Shown: positions 1-7,779 of the stretch, one piece after another
Position numbering within the stretch: the first letter of the stretch is position 1
How the letters are laid out: each line of letters opens with the position of its first letter
From: Thiotrichaceae bacterium
Lineage (GTDB): Bacteria > Pseudomonadota > Gammaproteobacteria > Thiotrichales > Thiotrichaceae
DNA: 9,370 nucleotides
Assembly: GCA_027024625.1 (NCBI GenBank)
Contig: JALVRY010000405.1
Coordinates: 471-9,840 of the forward strand
Direction: 5' to 3'
The notes under the pieces: generated by a model
Seen by the model: only the letters and a program-made list of their open reading frames with translations
What the model was told of the DNA's origin: nothing
The model's database searches: none
Made by a program: the position numbers and the translations under genes

Positions 1-319
1 CACCTTCTTTCTTAATCTGCTCAAGAGATGGGATAACTGTCGTCATCAACTGCATAATAATCGAGGCAGAAATATATGGCATTATACCCAAAGCAAAAAC
101 GGACAAACGCTGCAGCGCCCCGCCTGAGAACATATTAAAGACACCCAAAATAGTGCCACTATTGTTATCAAAAAAACGAGACATCGCCTCAGGATTTACA
201 CCTGGAATCGGAACATAAGTACCAATTCGATAAACAATTAACGCAAAAAAAACAAAAAGTATTCTTTGTTTAACTTCGCTGAAATTGCCGAGCCCTCCGG
301 CTGGATTATTATTAGCCAC
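1..319 (-). CDS. secY: Preprotein translocase channel subunit SecY (N-terminal 106 residues; cut by window edge)
   Basis: SecY is the pore-forming subunit of the SecYEG inner-membrane channel that exports or inserts unfolded proteins with SecA or the ribosome. The visible 106 codons carry a short cytoplasmic start, a first membrane segment around residues 20-40 ending in YVPIPG, and the plug/second-helix region (FNMFSGGAL at 61-69, then [13 protein letters not shown] at 75-87). All of this matches the family; the full protein is usually about 440 residues, so about three quarters is missing. The start is GTG at 317-319. Two in-frame TAA codons lie just upstream (the rplO stop and the next codon), so no earlier start is possible, and the next Met (residue 46) is too late. 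Its ribosome binding site GAGGA lies in the last codons of rplO, 6 bases away. Position after rplO is the usual end of the spc operon. Confidence 0.97.
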   Translation of the reverse strand, partial: MANNNPAGGLGNFSEVKQRILFVFFALIVYRIGTYVPIPGVNPEAMSRFFDNNSGTILGVFNMFSGGALQRLSVFALGIMPYISASIIMQLMTTVIPSLEQIKKEG

Positions 320-325
320 TTTTTA

Positions 326-760
326 TTATTCCTCGATTGTGCCTCCGGCACTCTCTATTGCTGCTTTCGCGCCTTTTGATACTTTAATGCCCTTTAAAGT
401 AACCGCTTTATCAATACTACCTGACAAAAAGACTTTTACACTTGTGATTTTTTCACCAATAATATCAGCTGCTTTAAGTGCAGCAATATCAACAACCTCT
501 ACCCCTGCTTTTGTTAGTTCATCCAAACGAACCTGAGCAACATACTGCTTAGTTCGAGATGAAAAACCAACTTTTGGCAGGCGACGCTGCAGAGGCATCT
601 GACCACCCTCAAAGCCGACTTTATGATAACCACCTGAGCGAGATTTCTGACCCTTGTGACCACGACCACATGTTTTACCCAGTCCAGAACCAATTCCTCG
701 ACCAACTCGCTTGCGGTCTTTACGGCTACCTTCATCAGGTGAAATTGTATTTAGTCTCAT
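326..760 (-). CDS. rplO: 50S ribosomal protein L15 (uL15)
   Basis: L15 is a late-assembling 50S protein whose long N-terminal arm threads through 23S rRNA. The 144 residues equal the E. coli length. The signature is clear: [20 protein letters not shown] at the start, the glycine- and basic-rich arm [20 protein letters not shown] at 25-44, [15 protein letters not shown] at 49-63, and the globular C-terminal domain ending GGTIEE. The ATG follows the rpmD stop after a single base (TAA A ATG), so the two genes are almost certainly coupled; its binding site GAGG lies within the last codons of rpmD. The gene ends in two consecutive in-frame TAA codons. Confidence 0.99.
   Translation of the reverse strand: MRLNTISPDEGSRKDRKRVGRGIGSGLGKTCGRGHKGQKSRSGGYHKVGFEGGQMPLQRRLPKVGFSSRTKQYVAQVRLDELTKAGVEVVDIAALKAADIIGEKITSVKVFLSGSIDKAVTLKGIKVSKGAKAAIESAGGTIEE
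330..334 (-). promoter_or_regulatory. Ribosome binding site of secY inside the end of rplO
   Basis: In the sense direction GAGGA forms the last Glu codons of L15 and lies about 10 bases before the GTG start of secY. It supports the GTG start and suggests translational coupling: ribosomes finishing rplO, which ends in tandem TAA TAA, stop right over this site. Confidence 0.7.
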
Positions 761-761
761 T

Positions 762-950
762 TTATACTGCCTCTACATTCAACATGTAAGAAATCTTATT
801 GATCATGCCACGATTTTCAGGCGTATCAGCTACAGTGACAGGGTTATGCATCTTTCTAATACCCAAACCACGAGCACATGCTTTATGAGACTTCAACCGT
901 CCATTCATGCTACGCACTAAGGTCAATTTAATTGTTTTATCTGAAGCCAT
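762..950 (-). CDS. rpmD: 50S ribosomal protein L30 (uL30)
   Basis: L30 is a small 50S protein that binds 23S rRNA. The 62 residues are slightly longer than the 59 of E. coli. Recognisable features are [10 protein letters not shown] near the start, the [11 protein letters not shown] strand at 29-39 and the closing [16 protein letters not shown] at 43-58. Some bacterial lineages lack L30; its presence between rpsE and rplO is the standard gammaproteobacterial order. An AAAGG sequence formed by the last codons of rpsE lies about 10 bases before the ATG, and the rpsE stop is 6 bases upstream. Confidence 0.98.
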   Translation of the reverse strand: MASDKTIKLTLVRSMNGRLKSHKACARGLGIRKMHNPVTVADTPENRGMINKISYMLNVEAV

Positions 951-956
951 GAGACT

Positions 957-1466
957 TTAACCTTTGATCTCTTCTACCGTTTTGCCACGCTTAGCTGCCA
1001 TCATCTCTGGTGATGCCATTTCTGCCAAGCCTTTAATTGTTGCACGCACCAAGTTTCCTGGATTACGAGAGCCTTGACTCTTAGCAAGAACATTATGCAC
1101 GCCTACCACTTCAAAAACCGCACGCATCGCACCACCAGCAATAATACCAGTACCATCAGAAGCAGGCTTCATAAAAACCTGAGCACCTGAAAAACGCGAT
1201 GTAATATCATGTTGCAATGTTCCATTTACAAGAGGAACTGTAACCATATTCTTGCGTGCCTTTTCCATCGCTTTTTGAATTGCAATGGGAACTTCACGAG
1301 CCTTACCGTATCCAAAACCAACTTTGCCATTGCCATCACCAACTACGGTTAGTGCGGTAAAGCCGAATACACGACCACCTTTAACAACCTTAGCAACACG
1401 ATTTACGTGAACAAGCTTTTCTTGAAGCCCATCACTAGGACCATTATCTCTTCGATTATCAGCCAT
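957..1466 (-). CDS. rpsE: 30S ribosomal protein S5 (uS5)
   Basis: S5 sits on the solvent side of the 30S subunit near the mRNA entry tunnel and contributes to decoding accuracy. The 169 residues (E. coli 167) show the double-stranded-RNA-binding-like N domain at about 15-75, with the loop [12 protein letters not shown] (21-32) where spectinomycin-resistance changes map in E. coli, followed by [20 protein letters not shown] at 37-56. The C domain has [13 protein letters not shown] (105-117) and ends [18 protein letters not shown]. Ala25 replaces the Ser of E. coli in the spectinomycin loop, which is within normal family variation and is not evidence of resistance. The gene lies 12 bases after rplR, with AAAGG at the end of that gap as its binding site. 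Confidence 0.99.
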   Translation of the reverse strand: MADNRRDNGPSDGLQEKLVHVNRVAKVVKGGRVFGFTALTVVGDGNGKVGFGYGKAREVPIAIQKAMEKARKNMVTVPLVNGTLQHDITSRFSGAQVFMKPASDGTGIIAGGAMRAVFEVVGVHNVLAKSQGSRNPGNLVRATIKGLAEMASPEMMAAKRGKTVEEIKG

Positions 1467-1478
1467 TCCAGTAAACCT

Positions 1479-1832
1479 TTAAAATTGTAGACCAGCTTCA
1501 CGAGCTGCATCTGCTAACGCTTTTACACGACCATGATATTTGAATCCAGAGCGATCAAATGCCACCACTTCAACACCTTTATCCTTTGCACGTTCTGCAA
1601 TCAACTTGCCAATTGCTTTTGCTGCCTCAATATTGCTAGTTGATTTTAACGCTGCACGAACATCCTTCTCAACCGTCGAAGCTGAAGTGATAACAGTATT
1701 ACCCTCAGGAGCAATTATTTGTGCATAAATATGCTGCGATGAGCGATATACGCATAATCGTGTTGCACGAAGCTCACGCATTTTAGAACGTGCGCGCTTA
1801 CCACGACGAGTTCGGCTTGACTTCTTATCCAT
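1479..1832 (-). CDS. rplR: 50S ribosomal protein L18 (uL18)
   Basis: L18 binds 5S rRNA with L5 and L25 and helps anchor it in the central protuberance. Its 117 residues equal the E. coli length. The basic N-terminal tail ([17 protein letters not shown]) is the 5S-binding part. The globular domain follows with [16 protein letters not shown] at 25-40, and the family's strongly conserved C-terminus [18 protein letters not shown] (residues 92-109) is present and complete. The start lies 9 bases after the TAG of rplF. The binding site is weak, with only a TAGG formed by that stop codon, so translation probably depends on coupling to rplF. Confidence 0.99.
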   Translation of the reverse strand: MDKKSSRTRRGKRARSKMRELRATRLCVYRSSQHIYAQIIAPEGNTVITSASTVEKDVRAALKSTSNIEAAKAIGKLIAERAKDKGVEVVAFDRSGFKYHGRVKALADAAREAGLQF

Positions 1833-1841
1833 CTGATTAAC

Positions 1842-2378
1842 CTACTTCTTCTTAGCTTCTTTACGAACAATATGCTCATCTGCATATTTAACACCCTTAC
1901 CTTTATACGGCTCAGGTGGGCGATAAGCACGAATTTCAGCAGCTGTTTGACCAACTTTTTGCTTATCAATGCCACGAATAATAATTTCAGTTTGGCTTGG
2001 TGTTTCTGCTGTAACTCCATCAGGTAACTGATGTTCAACAGGGTGAGAAAAGCCAAGTGTTAAATTAATATTTGAGCCAGCTGCCTTTGCACGATAACCA
2101 ACGCCTACTAGCTCTAATTTTTTTTCAAAACCTTCGGAAACACCAGTAACCATATTTGCAGTAACTGCACGCATTGTTCCTGCCATAGCCCAACCAGAGC
2201 GATCTGACTCACTTTTTGGTCTGAAGGTAATTGTATTTTCTTCCTGTGCAACTTCTACAGAGGAATGAATAACATAATCAAAAGCACCTTTACTGCCTTT
2301 GATATTCATATTTTGACCATCCAATTTCACTTCTACACCAGAAGGTAATTGAATTGGATTTTTTGCAATTCTAGACAT
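1842..2378 (-). CDS. rplF: 50S ribosomal protein L6 (uL6)
   Basis: L6 lies near the factor-binding site of the 50S subunit and contacts the sarcin-ricin loop region. The 178 residues (E. coli 177) hold the two repeated alpha/beta domains, about 1-82 and 83-178. Landmarks are [17 protein letters not shown] at the start, GYRAKAAG in the second domain, and the conserved RNA-binding end [18 protein letters not shown] (151-168) followed by a lysine-rich tail. It starts 14 bases after rpsH; an AGG about 11 bases upstream of the ATG is a modest binding site. The stop is TAG. Confidence 0.99.
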   Translation of the reverse strand: MSRIAKNPIQLPSGVEVKLDGQNMNIKGSKGAFDYVIHSSVEVAQEENTITFRPKSESDRSGWAMAGTMRAVTANMVTGVSEGFEKKLELVGVGYRAKAAGSNINLTLGFSHPVEHQLPDGVTAETPSQTEIIIRGIDKQKVGQTAAEIRAYRPPEPYKGKGVKYADEHIVRKEAKKK

Positions 2379-2392
2379 AATCGTTAACCTGA

Positions 2393-2788
2393 TTATTCAA
2401 CTGTGCAGATAACTTCGCCACCCTGCCCAGCATCACGTGCAGCACGGTCACTCATTACACCATTAGAAGTTGATACAATTGCAACTCCCATCCCATTTAA
2501 TACGTTCGGTAGCTCATCTTTTCCTCTGAAAACACGAAGCCCTGGACGACTAATGCGCTTTATCTTTGCGATAACAGGCGCACCATTAAAATATTTCAGT
2601 TTAACTGTAGTAACTGGCTTTCCATTCGCAGGATCAACGTCATAGCTTTCAACGTAACCTTCACTAACTAAAACTTCTAAGATAGCCTTCTTCTGCTTAG
2701 ATGCAGGAAAAGAAACACTTACTTTATTTGCACGCTGGCCATTACGAATGCGCGTTAACATATCAGCAACTGGATCACTCATACTCAT
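2393..2788 (-). CDS. rpsH: 30S ribosomal protein S8 (uS8)
   Basis: S8 is a primary 16S rRNA-binding protein (helices 20/21) needed early in 30S assembly; in E. coli it is also the translational repressor of the spc operon. The 131 residues (E. coli 130) open with [18 protein letters not shown]. The C-terminal rRNA-binding part is present: [15 protein letters not shown] at 80-94 and the [13 protein letters not shown] motif at 107-117. There are two in-frame ATGs two codons apart. The first is preferred because AAGGAG stands 7 bases before it and because E. coli S8 also begins MSM. The rpsN stop is 15 bases upstream. Confidence 0.99.
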   Translation of the reverse strand: MSMSDPVADMLTRIRNGQRANKVSVSFPASKQKKAILEVLVSEGYVESYDVDPANGKPVTTVKLKYFNGAPVIAKIKRISRPGLRVFRGKDELPNVLNGMGVAIVSTSNGVMSDRAARDAGQGGEVICTVE

Positions 2789-2795
2789 GACATTT

Positions 2796-2801
2796 CTCCT
2801 T
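2796..2801 (-). promoter_or_regulatory. Strong ribosome binding site of rpsH
   Basis: Sense sequence AAGGAG lies 7 bases before the first ATG of rpsH and follows directly on the TAA stop of rpsN. It is one of the two best Shine-Dalgarno matches in the window (the other precedes rplN) and selects the first rather than the second of two closely spaced ATGs. Confidence 0.8.
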
Positions 2802-2803
2802 AA

Positions 2804-3109
2804 TTACCAGCTAGCCTTAGATAAACCAGGAACTTCGCCTTTCATTGCGTGCTCACGTAATTTATTACGACATAAACCAAACTTACTATACACACCATGT
2901 GGGCGACCTGTAATCTGACAACGATTACGTTTACGCACAGCACTGCTATCACGTGGTAGCTTTTGCAACTTGTCAGAAGCATCCATTACTTCATCGTAAC
3001 TACTATTGGGGTTACGAATAATTTCTTTAAGGGTCGCACGCTTTTCAGCATACTTTGCAACTGCACGAGCACGTTTGGCTTCGCGGGCAATCATTGATTT
3101 TTTAGCCAT
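2804..3109 (-). CDS. rpsN: 30S ribosomal protein S14, long zinc-free type (uS14)
   Basis: S14 is a late-assembling protein of the 30S head, near S3, S10 and S19. At 101 residues it is the long form, the length of E. coli S14. The RNA-binding end [20 protein letters not shown] (61-80) continues into [21 protein letters not shown]. It holds only two cysteines (64 and 80), not the two CxxC pairs of the short zinc-binding form, so this is the zinc-independent version. The N-terminus [20 protein letters not shown] is normal. Binding site GAGGA sits 9 bases upstream and overlaps the TAG stop region of rplE. Confidence 0.99.
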   Translation of the reverse strand: MAKKSMIAREAKRARAVAKYAEKRATLKEIIRNPNSSYDEVMDASDKLQKLPRDSSAVRKRNRCQITGRPHGVYSKFGLCRNKLREHAMKGEVPGLSKASW

Positions 3110-3122
3110 GCTACGTATTCCT

Positions 3123-3665
3123 CTAACGCTCTCTGAAAGGGAATTTAAACGCTTTCAACAAAGCTAGCCCTTCATCATTTGTTTTTGCGGTTGTGGTAAT
3201 AGCAATATCCATACCACGAATCTTATCAATTTTATCGTAATCGATCTCAGGGAAAATAATCTGTTCCTGAATACCCATTGCGAAGTTGCCACGTCCATCG
3301 AACGAACGAGGACTTATTCCACGAAAATCACGTACACGAGGAATTGATATATTAATCAAGCGATCTAAAAACTCGTACATTTTTTCTCTACGAAGAGTAA
3401 CGCTACAACCAACTGGCCATCCATCACGAATTTTAAAACCCGCAATTGATTTTTTTGACAAGTTAACAATAGGCTTTTGACCAGCGATCTTTGCCATGTC
3501 GCCAACGGCATGTTCTACAATCTTCTTGTCTGTTACTGCCTCACCTAAACCCATATTCAATGTAATCTTTGTGAGTTTTGGCACTTCCATTGGGTTTTTA
3601 TAATTGAACTGTTCTGTTAATTCCTTAACGACAGTTTCCTTGTAAAAATCTTGCATTCTAGTCAT
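3123..3665 (-). CDS. rplE: 50S ribosomal protein L5 (uL5)
   Basis: L5 binds 5S rRNA in the central protuberance and contacts the P-site tRNA and the 30S head. The 180 residues (E. coli 179) carry the family core: [18 protein letters not shown] at 33-50, [19 protein letters not shown] at 62-80, [20 protein letters not shown] at 112-131, and [20 protein letters not shown] at 134-153. The N-terminus [10 protein letters not shown] has a second Met at residue 4, but AGGA is about 8 bases before the first ATG and the longer start matches the family length. In E. coli the S8 repressor site covers this gene's start; the same stem is not evident here (see findings). Confidence 0.99.
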   Translation of the reverse strand: MTRMQDFYKETVVKELTEQFNYKNPMEVPKLTKITLNMGLGEAVTDKKIVEHAVGDMAKIAGQKPIVNLSKKSIAGFKIRDGWPVGCSVTLRREKMYEFLDRLINISIPRVRDFRGISPRSFDGRGNFAMGIQEQIIFPEIDYDKIDKIRGMDIAITTTAKTNDEGLALLKAFKFPFRER

Positions 3666-3678
3666 CTGAATTATCCTA

Positions 3679-3993
3679 CTATGCGTCTACAAGTTCGCCG
3701 TTAGATTTGAAGTAACGAACCTTCTTTCCATCGTCAAGAAACTTAATACCTACACGATCACCTTTGTCTGTCTCAGGATTAACCAACATTACATTTGATA
3801 TATCCATCGGCATATCAACATTAATGATCCCACCTTCAATTCCTGCATTCGGATTAGGTTTCTGATGCTTTTTGGCAATATTTATACCAGAAACAGTAAC
3901 CTTGTTTCCTTTCACTGAAATAACTGTACCGCGACGACCTTTGTCTTTGCCACAGATTACTACGATTTCATCGTCTTTACGTATTTTTCGCAT
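3679..3993 (-). CDS. rplX: 50S ribosomal protein L24 (uL24)
   Basis: L24 is an early 50S assembly initiator that binds the 5' region of 23S rRNA and ends up near the exit tunnel. The 104 residues match the E. coli length. The KOW motif is clear at about 4-31 ([19 protein letters not shown] then TVISV). It is followed by [20 protein letters not shown] at 36-55 and the conserved end [15 protein letters not shown]. The start is 12 bases after rplN with an AAGG about 10 bases upstream. It ends in TAG, 13 bases before rplE. Confidence 0.99.
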   Translation of the reverse strand: MRKIRKDDEIVVICGKDKGRRGTVISVKGNKVTVSGINIAKKHQKPNPNAGIEGGIINVDMPMDISNVMLVNPETDKGDRVGIKFLDDGKKVRYFKSNGELVDA

Positions 3994-4005
3994 TTCAAAT
4001 CAACC

Positions 4006-4374
4006 TTATAAAACTTCAGGAGCCAAAGAAATAATTTTCATATAGCGCTCACCACGAAGCTCACGAGTTACAGGGCCAAAAATACGTGTACCAATTGGCT
4101 CTAACTTGCTATTCAACAATACTGCGGCATTGCTATCAAATCGAATTTGTGATCCATCTCTACGACGCACACCCTTCGCTGTACGAACAACAACTGCGTC
4201 GTACACATCGCCTTTCTTCACCTTACCGCGCGGTATTGCATCTTTAATACTAACTTTGATGATATCACCAATACCTGCATAACGACGATGCGAACCACCA
4301 AGAACTTTTATGCATTGTACTTTTTTCGCACCACTGTTATCAGCAATATGCAGAACTGATTGCATTTGAATCAT
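4006..4374 (-). CDS. rplN: 50S ribosomal protein L14 (uL14)
   Basis: L14 lies at the subunit interface, forms bridges to 16S rRNA and is the docking site for the silencing factor RsfS. The 122 residues are highly conserved: [20 protein letters not shown] at the start, [20 protein letters not shown] at 22-41, [11 protein letters not shown] at 47-57, [13 protein letters not shown] at 95-107, and SLAPEVL at the end. It is one residue shorter than E. coli L14, in the loop [10 protein letters not shown]. In E. coli rplN is the first gene of the spc operon behind its own promoter. Here it lies only 27 bases after rpsQ and is served by a strong AAGGAG site. Confidence 0.99.
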   Translation of the reverse strand: MIQMQSVLHIADNSGAKKVQCIKVLGGSHRRYAGIGDIIKVSIKDAIPRGKVKKGDVYDAVVVRTAKGVRRRDGSQIRFDSNAAVLLNSKLEPIGTRIFGPVTRELRGERYMKIISLAPEVL

Positions 4375-4381
4375 TTAATTT

Positions 4382-4387
4382 CTCCTT
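4382..4387 (-). promoter_or_regulatory. Strong ribosome binding site of rplN
   Basis: Sense AAGGAG stands 7 bases before the rplN ATG inside the 27-base rpsQ-rplN gap. A near-ideal site at the first gene of the classical spc group suggests that rplN is initiated independently of ribosomes leaving rpsQ, in contrast to the weaker sites of several neighbours. Confidence 0.8.
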
Positions 4388-4401
4388 CCGCTCTATGCCG
4401 A

Positions 4402-4662
4402 CTAAGATGCTTTTTCCGTAACTTCAATAAGTGTCCAATGCTTTGTCTTAGACAACGGACGACACTCTTTAAATGTTACAATATCACCAACATTGCATTC
4501 ATTATTTTCATCATGCACATGGTATTTAGTCGAGCGTTTAATATACTTGCCGTAAAGAGCATGTTTAACTTTTCGCTCTTGAAGAACAACAATACTCTTA
4601 TCCATTTTATTGCTGATTACTTCACCAGTAATACTATGCTTAATGCCTTCTGCTTCACTCAT
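4402..4662 (-). CDS. rpsQ: 30S ribosomal protein S17 (uS17)
   Basis: S17 is a primary 16S rRNA-binding protein of the 30S body with an OB-fold. The 86 residues (E. coli 84) show the strand [20 protein letters not shown] at 11-30, the extended loop [19 protein letters not shown] at 34-52, [19 protein letters not shown] at 58-76 and a short tail. The N-terminus ([10 protein letters not shown]) is a little longer and more acidic than usual. The binding site is weak, an AGGT about 11 bases before the ATG in the 22-base gap after rpmC. It is the last gene of the classical S10 operon and ends in TAG. Confidence 0.99.
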   Translation of the reverse strand: MSEAEGIKHSITGEVISNKMDKSIVVLQERKVKHALYGKYIKRSTKYHVHDENNECNVGDIVTFKECRPLSKTKHWTLIEVTEKAS

Positions 4663-4684
4663 ATCTGACTACCTGACTCTATTT

Positions 4685-4873
4685 TCAGCAATTTTTTTCA
4701 TTAATAAGGGTTTTGATACGTGCAATCTGTTTGCGAACACGCTTCATCTCTGAAGGGCGTGTTAACTGACCTGTTGACTGCTGCATACGCAAACCAAACT
4801 GTTCTTTTCTATTTTCAATAAGCTCAGCTGTTAATTCTTCAACTGACTTTTCACGTAATTCATTAGCCTTCAT
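4685..4873 (-). CDS. rpmC: 50S ribosomal protein L29 (uL29)
   Basis: L29 is a small helical-hairpin protein near the peptide exit tunnel, next to L23, where trigger factor and SRP dock. The 62 residues (E. coli 63) open [14 protein letters not shown] and include the conserved [14 protein letters not shown] (24-37). The second helix [15 protein letters not shown] follows, then an unusual terminal Asn-Cys. The ATG overlaps the rplP stop by one base (TAATG), so L29 translation is probably coupled to L16. The stop is TGA. Confidence 0.98.
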   Translation of the reverse strand: MKANELREKSVEELTAELIENRKEQFGLRMQQSTGQLTRPSEMKRVRKQIARIKTLINEKNC

Positions 4874-5286
4874 TACATCACCTGCTTAGTAACGAATACT
4901 GTCTTAAAAGGAAGTTTTGCTGCCGCCAGTTCAAACGCCTCACGAGCCAACTCTTCTGAAACACCATCCATTTCATAAAGAACGCGACCTGGCTGGATTT
5001 TAGCTATCCAATACTCCACGTTACCCTTACCTTTACCCATACGAACTTCTAAAGGTTTGCTTGTAATTGGCGTATCAGGAAAAACACGAATCCAAATCTG
5101 ACCACCACGATTGATTTTCCGTGTCATTGCACGTCGTGCTGCTTCAATTTGGCGTGCTGTTAGACGACCACGTCCAATAGACTTTAAACCAAAGTCACCA
5201 AAACTTACTTTATTTCCAACATTAGAAAGGCCTCTATTTTTACCTTTAAACTGTTTTCGGAATTTTGTTCTCTTAGGCTGTAGCAT
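4873..5286 (-). CDS. rplP: 50S ribosomal protein L16 (uL16)
   Basis: L16 is a late 50S protein next to the A-site tRNA elbow and is needed for full peptidyl-transferase activity. The 137 residues (E. coli 136) show [19 protein letters not shown] at the start, the basic stretch [19 protein letters not shown] (38-56), the loop [13 protein letters not shown] at 81-93 and the end [17 protein letters not shown]. Arg82 aligns with E. coli Arg81, which is hydroxylated there by the oxygenase RoxA/YcfD; whether that happens here cannot be told. The gene lies 9 bases after rpsC with AGGGA about 6 bases before the ATG. Its stop overlaps the rpmC start. Confidence 0.99.
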   Translation of the reverse strand: MLQPKRTKFRKQFKGKNRGLSNVGNKVSFGDFGLKSIGRGRLTARQIEAARRAMTRKINRGGQIWIRVFPDTPITSKPLEVRMGKGKGNVEYWIAKIQPGRVLYEMDGVSEELAREAFELAAAKLPFKTVFVTKQVM

Positions 5287-5295
5287 GGCTAATCC

Positions 5296-5994
5296 CTATC
5301 GCTTCTTTTTCGCACGTCCGCCTTTTTTATTGGCAGCTGCTTGTTTCTTTTCTTCAAGGTCAAAAACTTCTCCCTTGTAGATCCAGACTTTGATACCAAT
5401 AATTCCATAGGAAGTATTAGCCTCTGCTGTCGCATAATCAATATCAGCACGCAGTGTATGAAGTGGAACTCGACCTTCTCGATACCACTCACCACGAGCA
5501 ATTTCCGCACCATTCAAACGGCCAGCTACGTTAATTTTAATGCCTTCGGCGCCAAGACGCATTGCATTACCAACAGCACGTTTCATAGCACGACGAAACA
5601 TAATACGACGTTCTAACTGACTTGCAATCCCTTCAGCCACTAAACGAGCATCTAATTCAGGCTTGCGAATCTCTTCAATATTTACTTTTACATTATTGAT
5701 ATGAACGCCGGAAATTTTTGAAACTTGCTGACGTAGCTTCTCAATATCCTCACCTTTTTTACCAATAACAACACCTGGACGAGCGGTTGAAATAGTAATA
5801 TATATTGACTTTGCAGGACGCTCTATACGGATCTGACTAATAGATGCATTCTTGAGCTTCTCATTCAGGTAATTACGAACTTCGATATCTTTATTCAAGA
5901 ACTCTGCGTATTCTTCGCCTTCTGCATACCATTTAGAACGCCAGTCTGTCGCGATACCTAAACGAATTCCGATTGGATGTACTTTTTGACCCAT
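5296..5994 (-). CDS. rpsC: 30S ribosomal protein S3 (uS3)
   Basis: S3 forms part of the mRNA entry tunnel on the 30S head and takes part in ribosomal helicase activity. The 232 residues (E. coli 233) begin [14 protein letters not shown]. The type 2 KH domain lies at about 39-107, with its GxxG loop at 78-81 (GKKG). The basic helix [14 protein letters not shown] (128-141), which lines the mRNA path, and the C domain with [20 protein letters not shown] (163-182) are intact. The tail from about 211 is lysine- and alanine-rich and differs from that of E. coli, as is usual for this part of S3. GAGG stands 8 bases before the ATG, at the end of rplV. Confidence 0.99.
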   Translation of the reverse strand: MGQKVHPIGIRLGIATDWRSKWYAEGEEYAEFLNKDIEVRNYLNEKLKNASISQIRIERPAKSIYITISTARPGVVIGKKGEDIEKLRQQVSKISGVHINNVKVNIEEIRKPELDARLVAEGIASQLERRIMFRRAMKRAVGNAMRLGAEGIKINVAGRLNGAEIARGEWYREGRVPLHTLRADIDYATAEANTSYGIIGIKVWIYKGEVFDLEEKKQAAANKKGGRAKKKR

Positions 5995-6005
5995 TTTATA
6001 GACCT

Positions 6006-6344
6006 CTAGGCTTCGCCATCACTGACTTTAACTGTCACGTGACTTGTTCTTTTTAGAATTCGATTTGCACGACCTTTTGCTCGTGGCTGAATACGCTTCA
6101 TTGTAGGACCTTCATCAATAAAAATCGTACTTACCGACAATTCATCGATATCCGCACCTTCATTATGCTCCGCATTGGCAACCGCTGACTCTAGAACCTT
6201 TTTAACAATTACAGCTGCTTTCTTCTTACTGAATGTTAGTATTTCCAATGCACTCTCAACAGAAAGACCACGTATTTGATCCGCAATCAAACGAGCTTTT
6301 TGAGGTGAGATACGTGAAAAACGCAAATTTGCTGAAACTTCCAT
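6006..6344 (-). CDS. rplV: 50S ribosomal protein L22 (uL22)
   Basis: L22 binds all domains of 23S rRNA; its long beta-hairpin lines the peptide exit tunnel. The 112 residues (E. coli 110) contain the helix [14 protein letters not shown] (13-26), [20 protein letters not shown] at 48-67, and the hairpin [20 protein letters not shown] at 77-96. The Met-Lys-Arg of the hairpin, deleted in known E. coli erythromycin-resistant mutants, is present (82-84). The short tail SDGEA is typical of small variation. The start is 16 bases after rpsS with AGGT about 6 bases upstream. Confidence 0.99.
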   Translation of the reverse strand: MEVSANLRFSRISPQKARLIADQIRGLSVESALEILTFSKKKAAVIVKKVLESAVANAEHNEGADIDELSVSTIFIDEGPTMKRIQPRAKGRANRILKRTSHVTVKVSDGEA

Positions 6345-6360
6345 TTTAATACCTACCTAA

Positions 6361-6633
6361 TTACTTGCTCTTCTTATCTGCCACATGACCGCGATACAAA
6401 CGCGTCAAAGCAAACTCGCCCAACTTATGACCAACCATATTCTCATTCACTAGAACAGGAACATGCTGGCGACCATTATGAACAGCAATTGTTAAACCAA
6501 CCATCTCAGGCATAATCATCGAACGACGAGACCATGTCTTAATTGGCTTCCTACTATTTTGTGCTTGAGCTTCAGTTACTTTTTTCATCAAGTGATGATC
6601 AACGAAAGGCCCTTTTTTTAATGAACGTGGCAC
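6361..6633 (-). CDS. rpsS: 30S ribosomal protein S19 (uS19), GTG start
   Basis: S19 lies on the 30S head, pairs with S13 and forms bridges to the 50S subunit. The 90 residues (E. coli 92) show the canonical start [18 protein letters not shown], then [20 protein letters not shown] (32-51) and [19 protein letters not shown] (52-70), ending [19 protein letters not shown]. The start codon is GTG (6631-6633). It is forced by the family's invariant N-terminus directly after it and by GAGGA 7 bases upstream; no in-frame ATG lies nearby upstream. The gene follows rplB by 17 bases. Confidence 0.98.
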   Translation of the reverse strand: MPRSLKKGPFVDHHLMKKVTEAQAQNSRKPIKTWSRRSMIMPEMVGLTIAVHNGRQHVPVLVNENMVGHKLGEFALTRLYRGHVADKKSK

Positions 6634-6640
6634 TATTTTT

Positions 6641-6645
6641 TCCTC
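6641..6645 (-). promoter_or_regulatory. Ribosome binding site of rpsS, fixing a GTG start
   Basis: Sense GAGGA lies 7 bases before the GTG of rpsS, separated by an A-rich spacer (AAAAATA). Good spacing and an unstructured A-rich spacer support efficient use of the non-ATG codon. Confidence 0.75.
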
Positions 6646-6650
6646 GTATT

Positions 6651-7478
6651 TTACTTCTTACCGCGGCGGCGTACGATCAATTTATCAGTACGTTTATTTT
6701 TCCGCGTTTTGAAACCTTTTGTAGGCATACCCCAAGGTGACACTGGATGACGACCACCCGATGTACGACCTTCACCACCACCATGTGGGTGATCAACAGG
6801 ATTCATCGCCACACCACGAACCGTAGGACGGACACCGCGATGACGTTTTGCACCAGCTTTGCCTAATTTGACAAGACCATGCTCTGAGTTACTTACTTCA
6901 CCAACTGTCGCACGACAATCGGCTAAAACCTTTCTCATTTCACCCGAACGCAACCTCAAGGTTACATGACGACCTTCACGTGCAACAATCTGCGCAGATG
7001 TGCCCGCCGAACGAGCCATTTGCGCACCTTTACCCGCTTTCAATTCAATACAGTGAATCACTGTACCAACAGGAATATTGCGCATTGGCAAACAATTACC
7101 TTTAACAATTGCAACATTACGCCCCGATGAAACTTTATCACCAGCATTTACACCTTTTGGCGCAATCATATAACGACGCTCACCATCAGCATATTTCAAC
7201 AGCGCAATATAGGCACTGCGATTTGGATCATACTCTAAGCGCTCAACTGTCGCCGGAATATCATCTTTTGTACGCTTAAAATCAATAACGCGATAATGTT
7301 GTTTATGACCACCGCCCACGTGACGGGTCGTAATCCTACCCTGATTATTACGTCCACCAGACTTACGCTTTACTTCAACCAAGGACTTCCAAGGCGAACC
7401 TTTATGCAAATCTTTATTAACACTACGTACCTGAAAACGTCGCCCTGGCGAGGTTGGTTTTGATTTAACAATTGCCAT
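6651..7478 (-). CDS. rplB: 50S ribosomal protein L2 (uL2)
   Basis: L2 is essential for subunit joining, tRNA binding and peptidyl-transferase function. The 275 residues (E. coli 273) hold the OB-like N domain, with the motif [20 protein letters not shown] (41-60) and HYRVIDFKR, then the SH3-like domain. The C-terminal loop [17 protein letters not shown] (222-238) includes His230, equivalent to the conserved His229 of E. coli. The end [21 protein letters not shown] is normal. Against E. coli there is a small insertion near [14 protein letters not shown] (238-250). The ATG is 4 bases after the rplW stop, and its GAGG site lies inside the rplW end. Confidence 0.99.
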   Translation of the reverse strand: MAIVKSKPTSPGRRFQVRSVNKDLHKGSPWKSLVEVKRKSGGRNNQGRITTRHVGGGHKQHYRVIDFKRTKDDIPATVERLEYDPNRSAYIALLKYADGERRYMIAPKGVNAGDKVSSGRNVAIVKGNCLPMRNIPVGTVIHCIELKAGKGAQMARSAGTSAQIVAREGRHVTLRLRSGEMRKVLADCRATVGEVSNSEHGLVKLGKAGAKRHRGVRPTVRGVAMNPVDHPHGGGEGRTSGGRHPVSPWGMPTKGFKTRKNKRTDKLIVRRRGKK

Positions 7479-7482
7479 TTTC

Positions 7483-7779
7483 TTATGCCTCTACAGCCGA
7501 CTCTAAAGATTGACCTTCTGCCAAACGAACGTAAGCCTTTTTCCAATCATTACGCCTACCCTTACGACGACCAAAGTTTTTAAGCTTACCCTTAACATTA
7601 ACAGTTCGAACACTAACAACATCAACCTCTAGCAGAGTTTCAACTGCTTTTTTTATTTCTCGTTTTGTTGCCGTTTTCTCAACTTTAAATACATGTTGCC
7701 CACCTTCTTCTGACATCATCACTGCCTTTTCAGAAACGTGTGGACCAACTAATACCTGATAAATTCGCTCTTGATTCAT
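7483..7779 (-). CDS. rplW: 50S ribosomal protein L23 (uL23)
   Basis: L23 sits at the exit of the peptide tunnel and is the docking site for trigger factor and SRP. From the chosen ATG the protein has 98 residues (E. coli 100). Seen are [19 protein letters not shown] at the start, with Glu17 in the position of the trigger-factor contact Glu18 of E. coli, and [20 protein letters not shown] followed by KKAYVRL in the rRNA-binding half. The open frame extends three codons further up to a GTG at 7786-7788. I reject that start because AGGAG overlaps the GTG itself, while it stands 8 bases before the ATG, and because ATG overlaps the rplD stop as ATGA, the usual coupled arrangement. Confidence 0.97.
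   Translation of the reverse strand: MNQERIYQVLVGPHVSEKAVMMSEEGGQHVFKVEKTATKREIKKAVETLLEVDVVSVRTVNVKGKLKNFGRRKGRRNDWKKAYVRLAEGQSLESAVEA

Noticed and set aside
957..1466. Spectinomycin-resistance change in S5
   Set aside because: Ala replaces Ser in the relevant loop, but this is common natural variation in wild-type bacterial S5 proteins and does not by itself indicate resistance.
1715..2056. Minus-strand open frame of 113 codons across the rplR-rplF junction
   Set aside because: It is in a different frame from both intact genes, has no separate binding site and has a translation unlike any family. Shadow.
2786..2793. Tiny out-of-frame ATG TCA TGA in front of rpsH
   Set aside because: AAGGAG is only 2 bases from this ATG, too close for initiation; the overlap with the real start is most likely accidental.
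4360..4668. Plus-strand open frame of 102 codons opposite rpsQ and the rplN start
   Set aside because: It runs exactly opposite conserved S17 codons; its hydrophobic look comes from reverse-reading Lys- and Asn-rich codons. Not a membrane protein gene.
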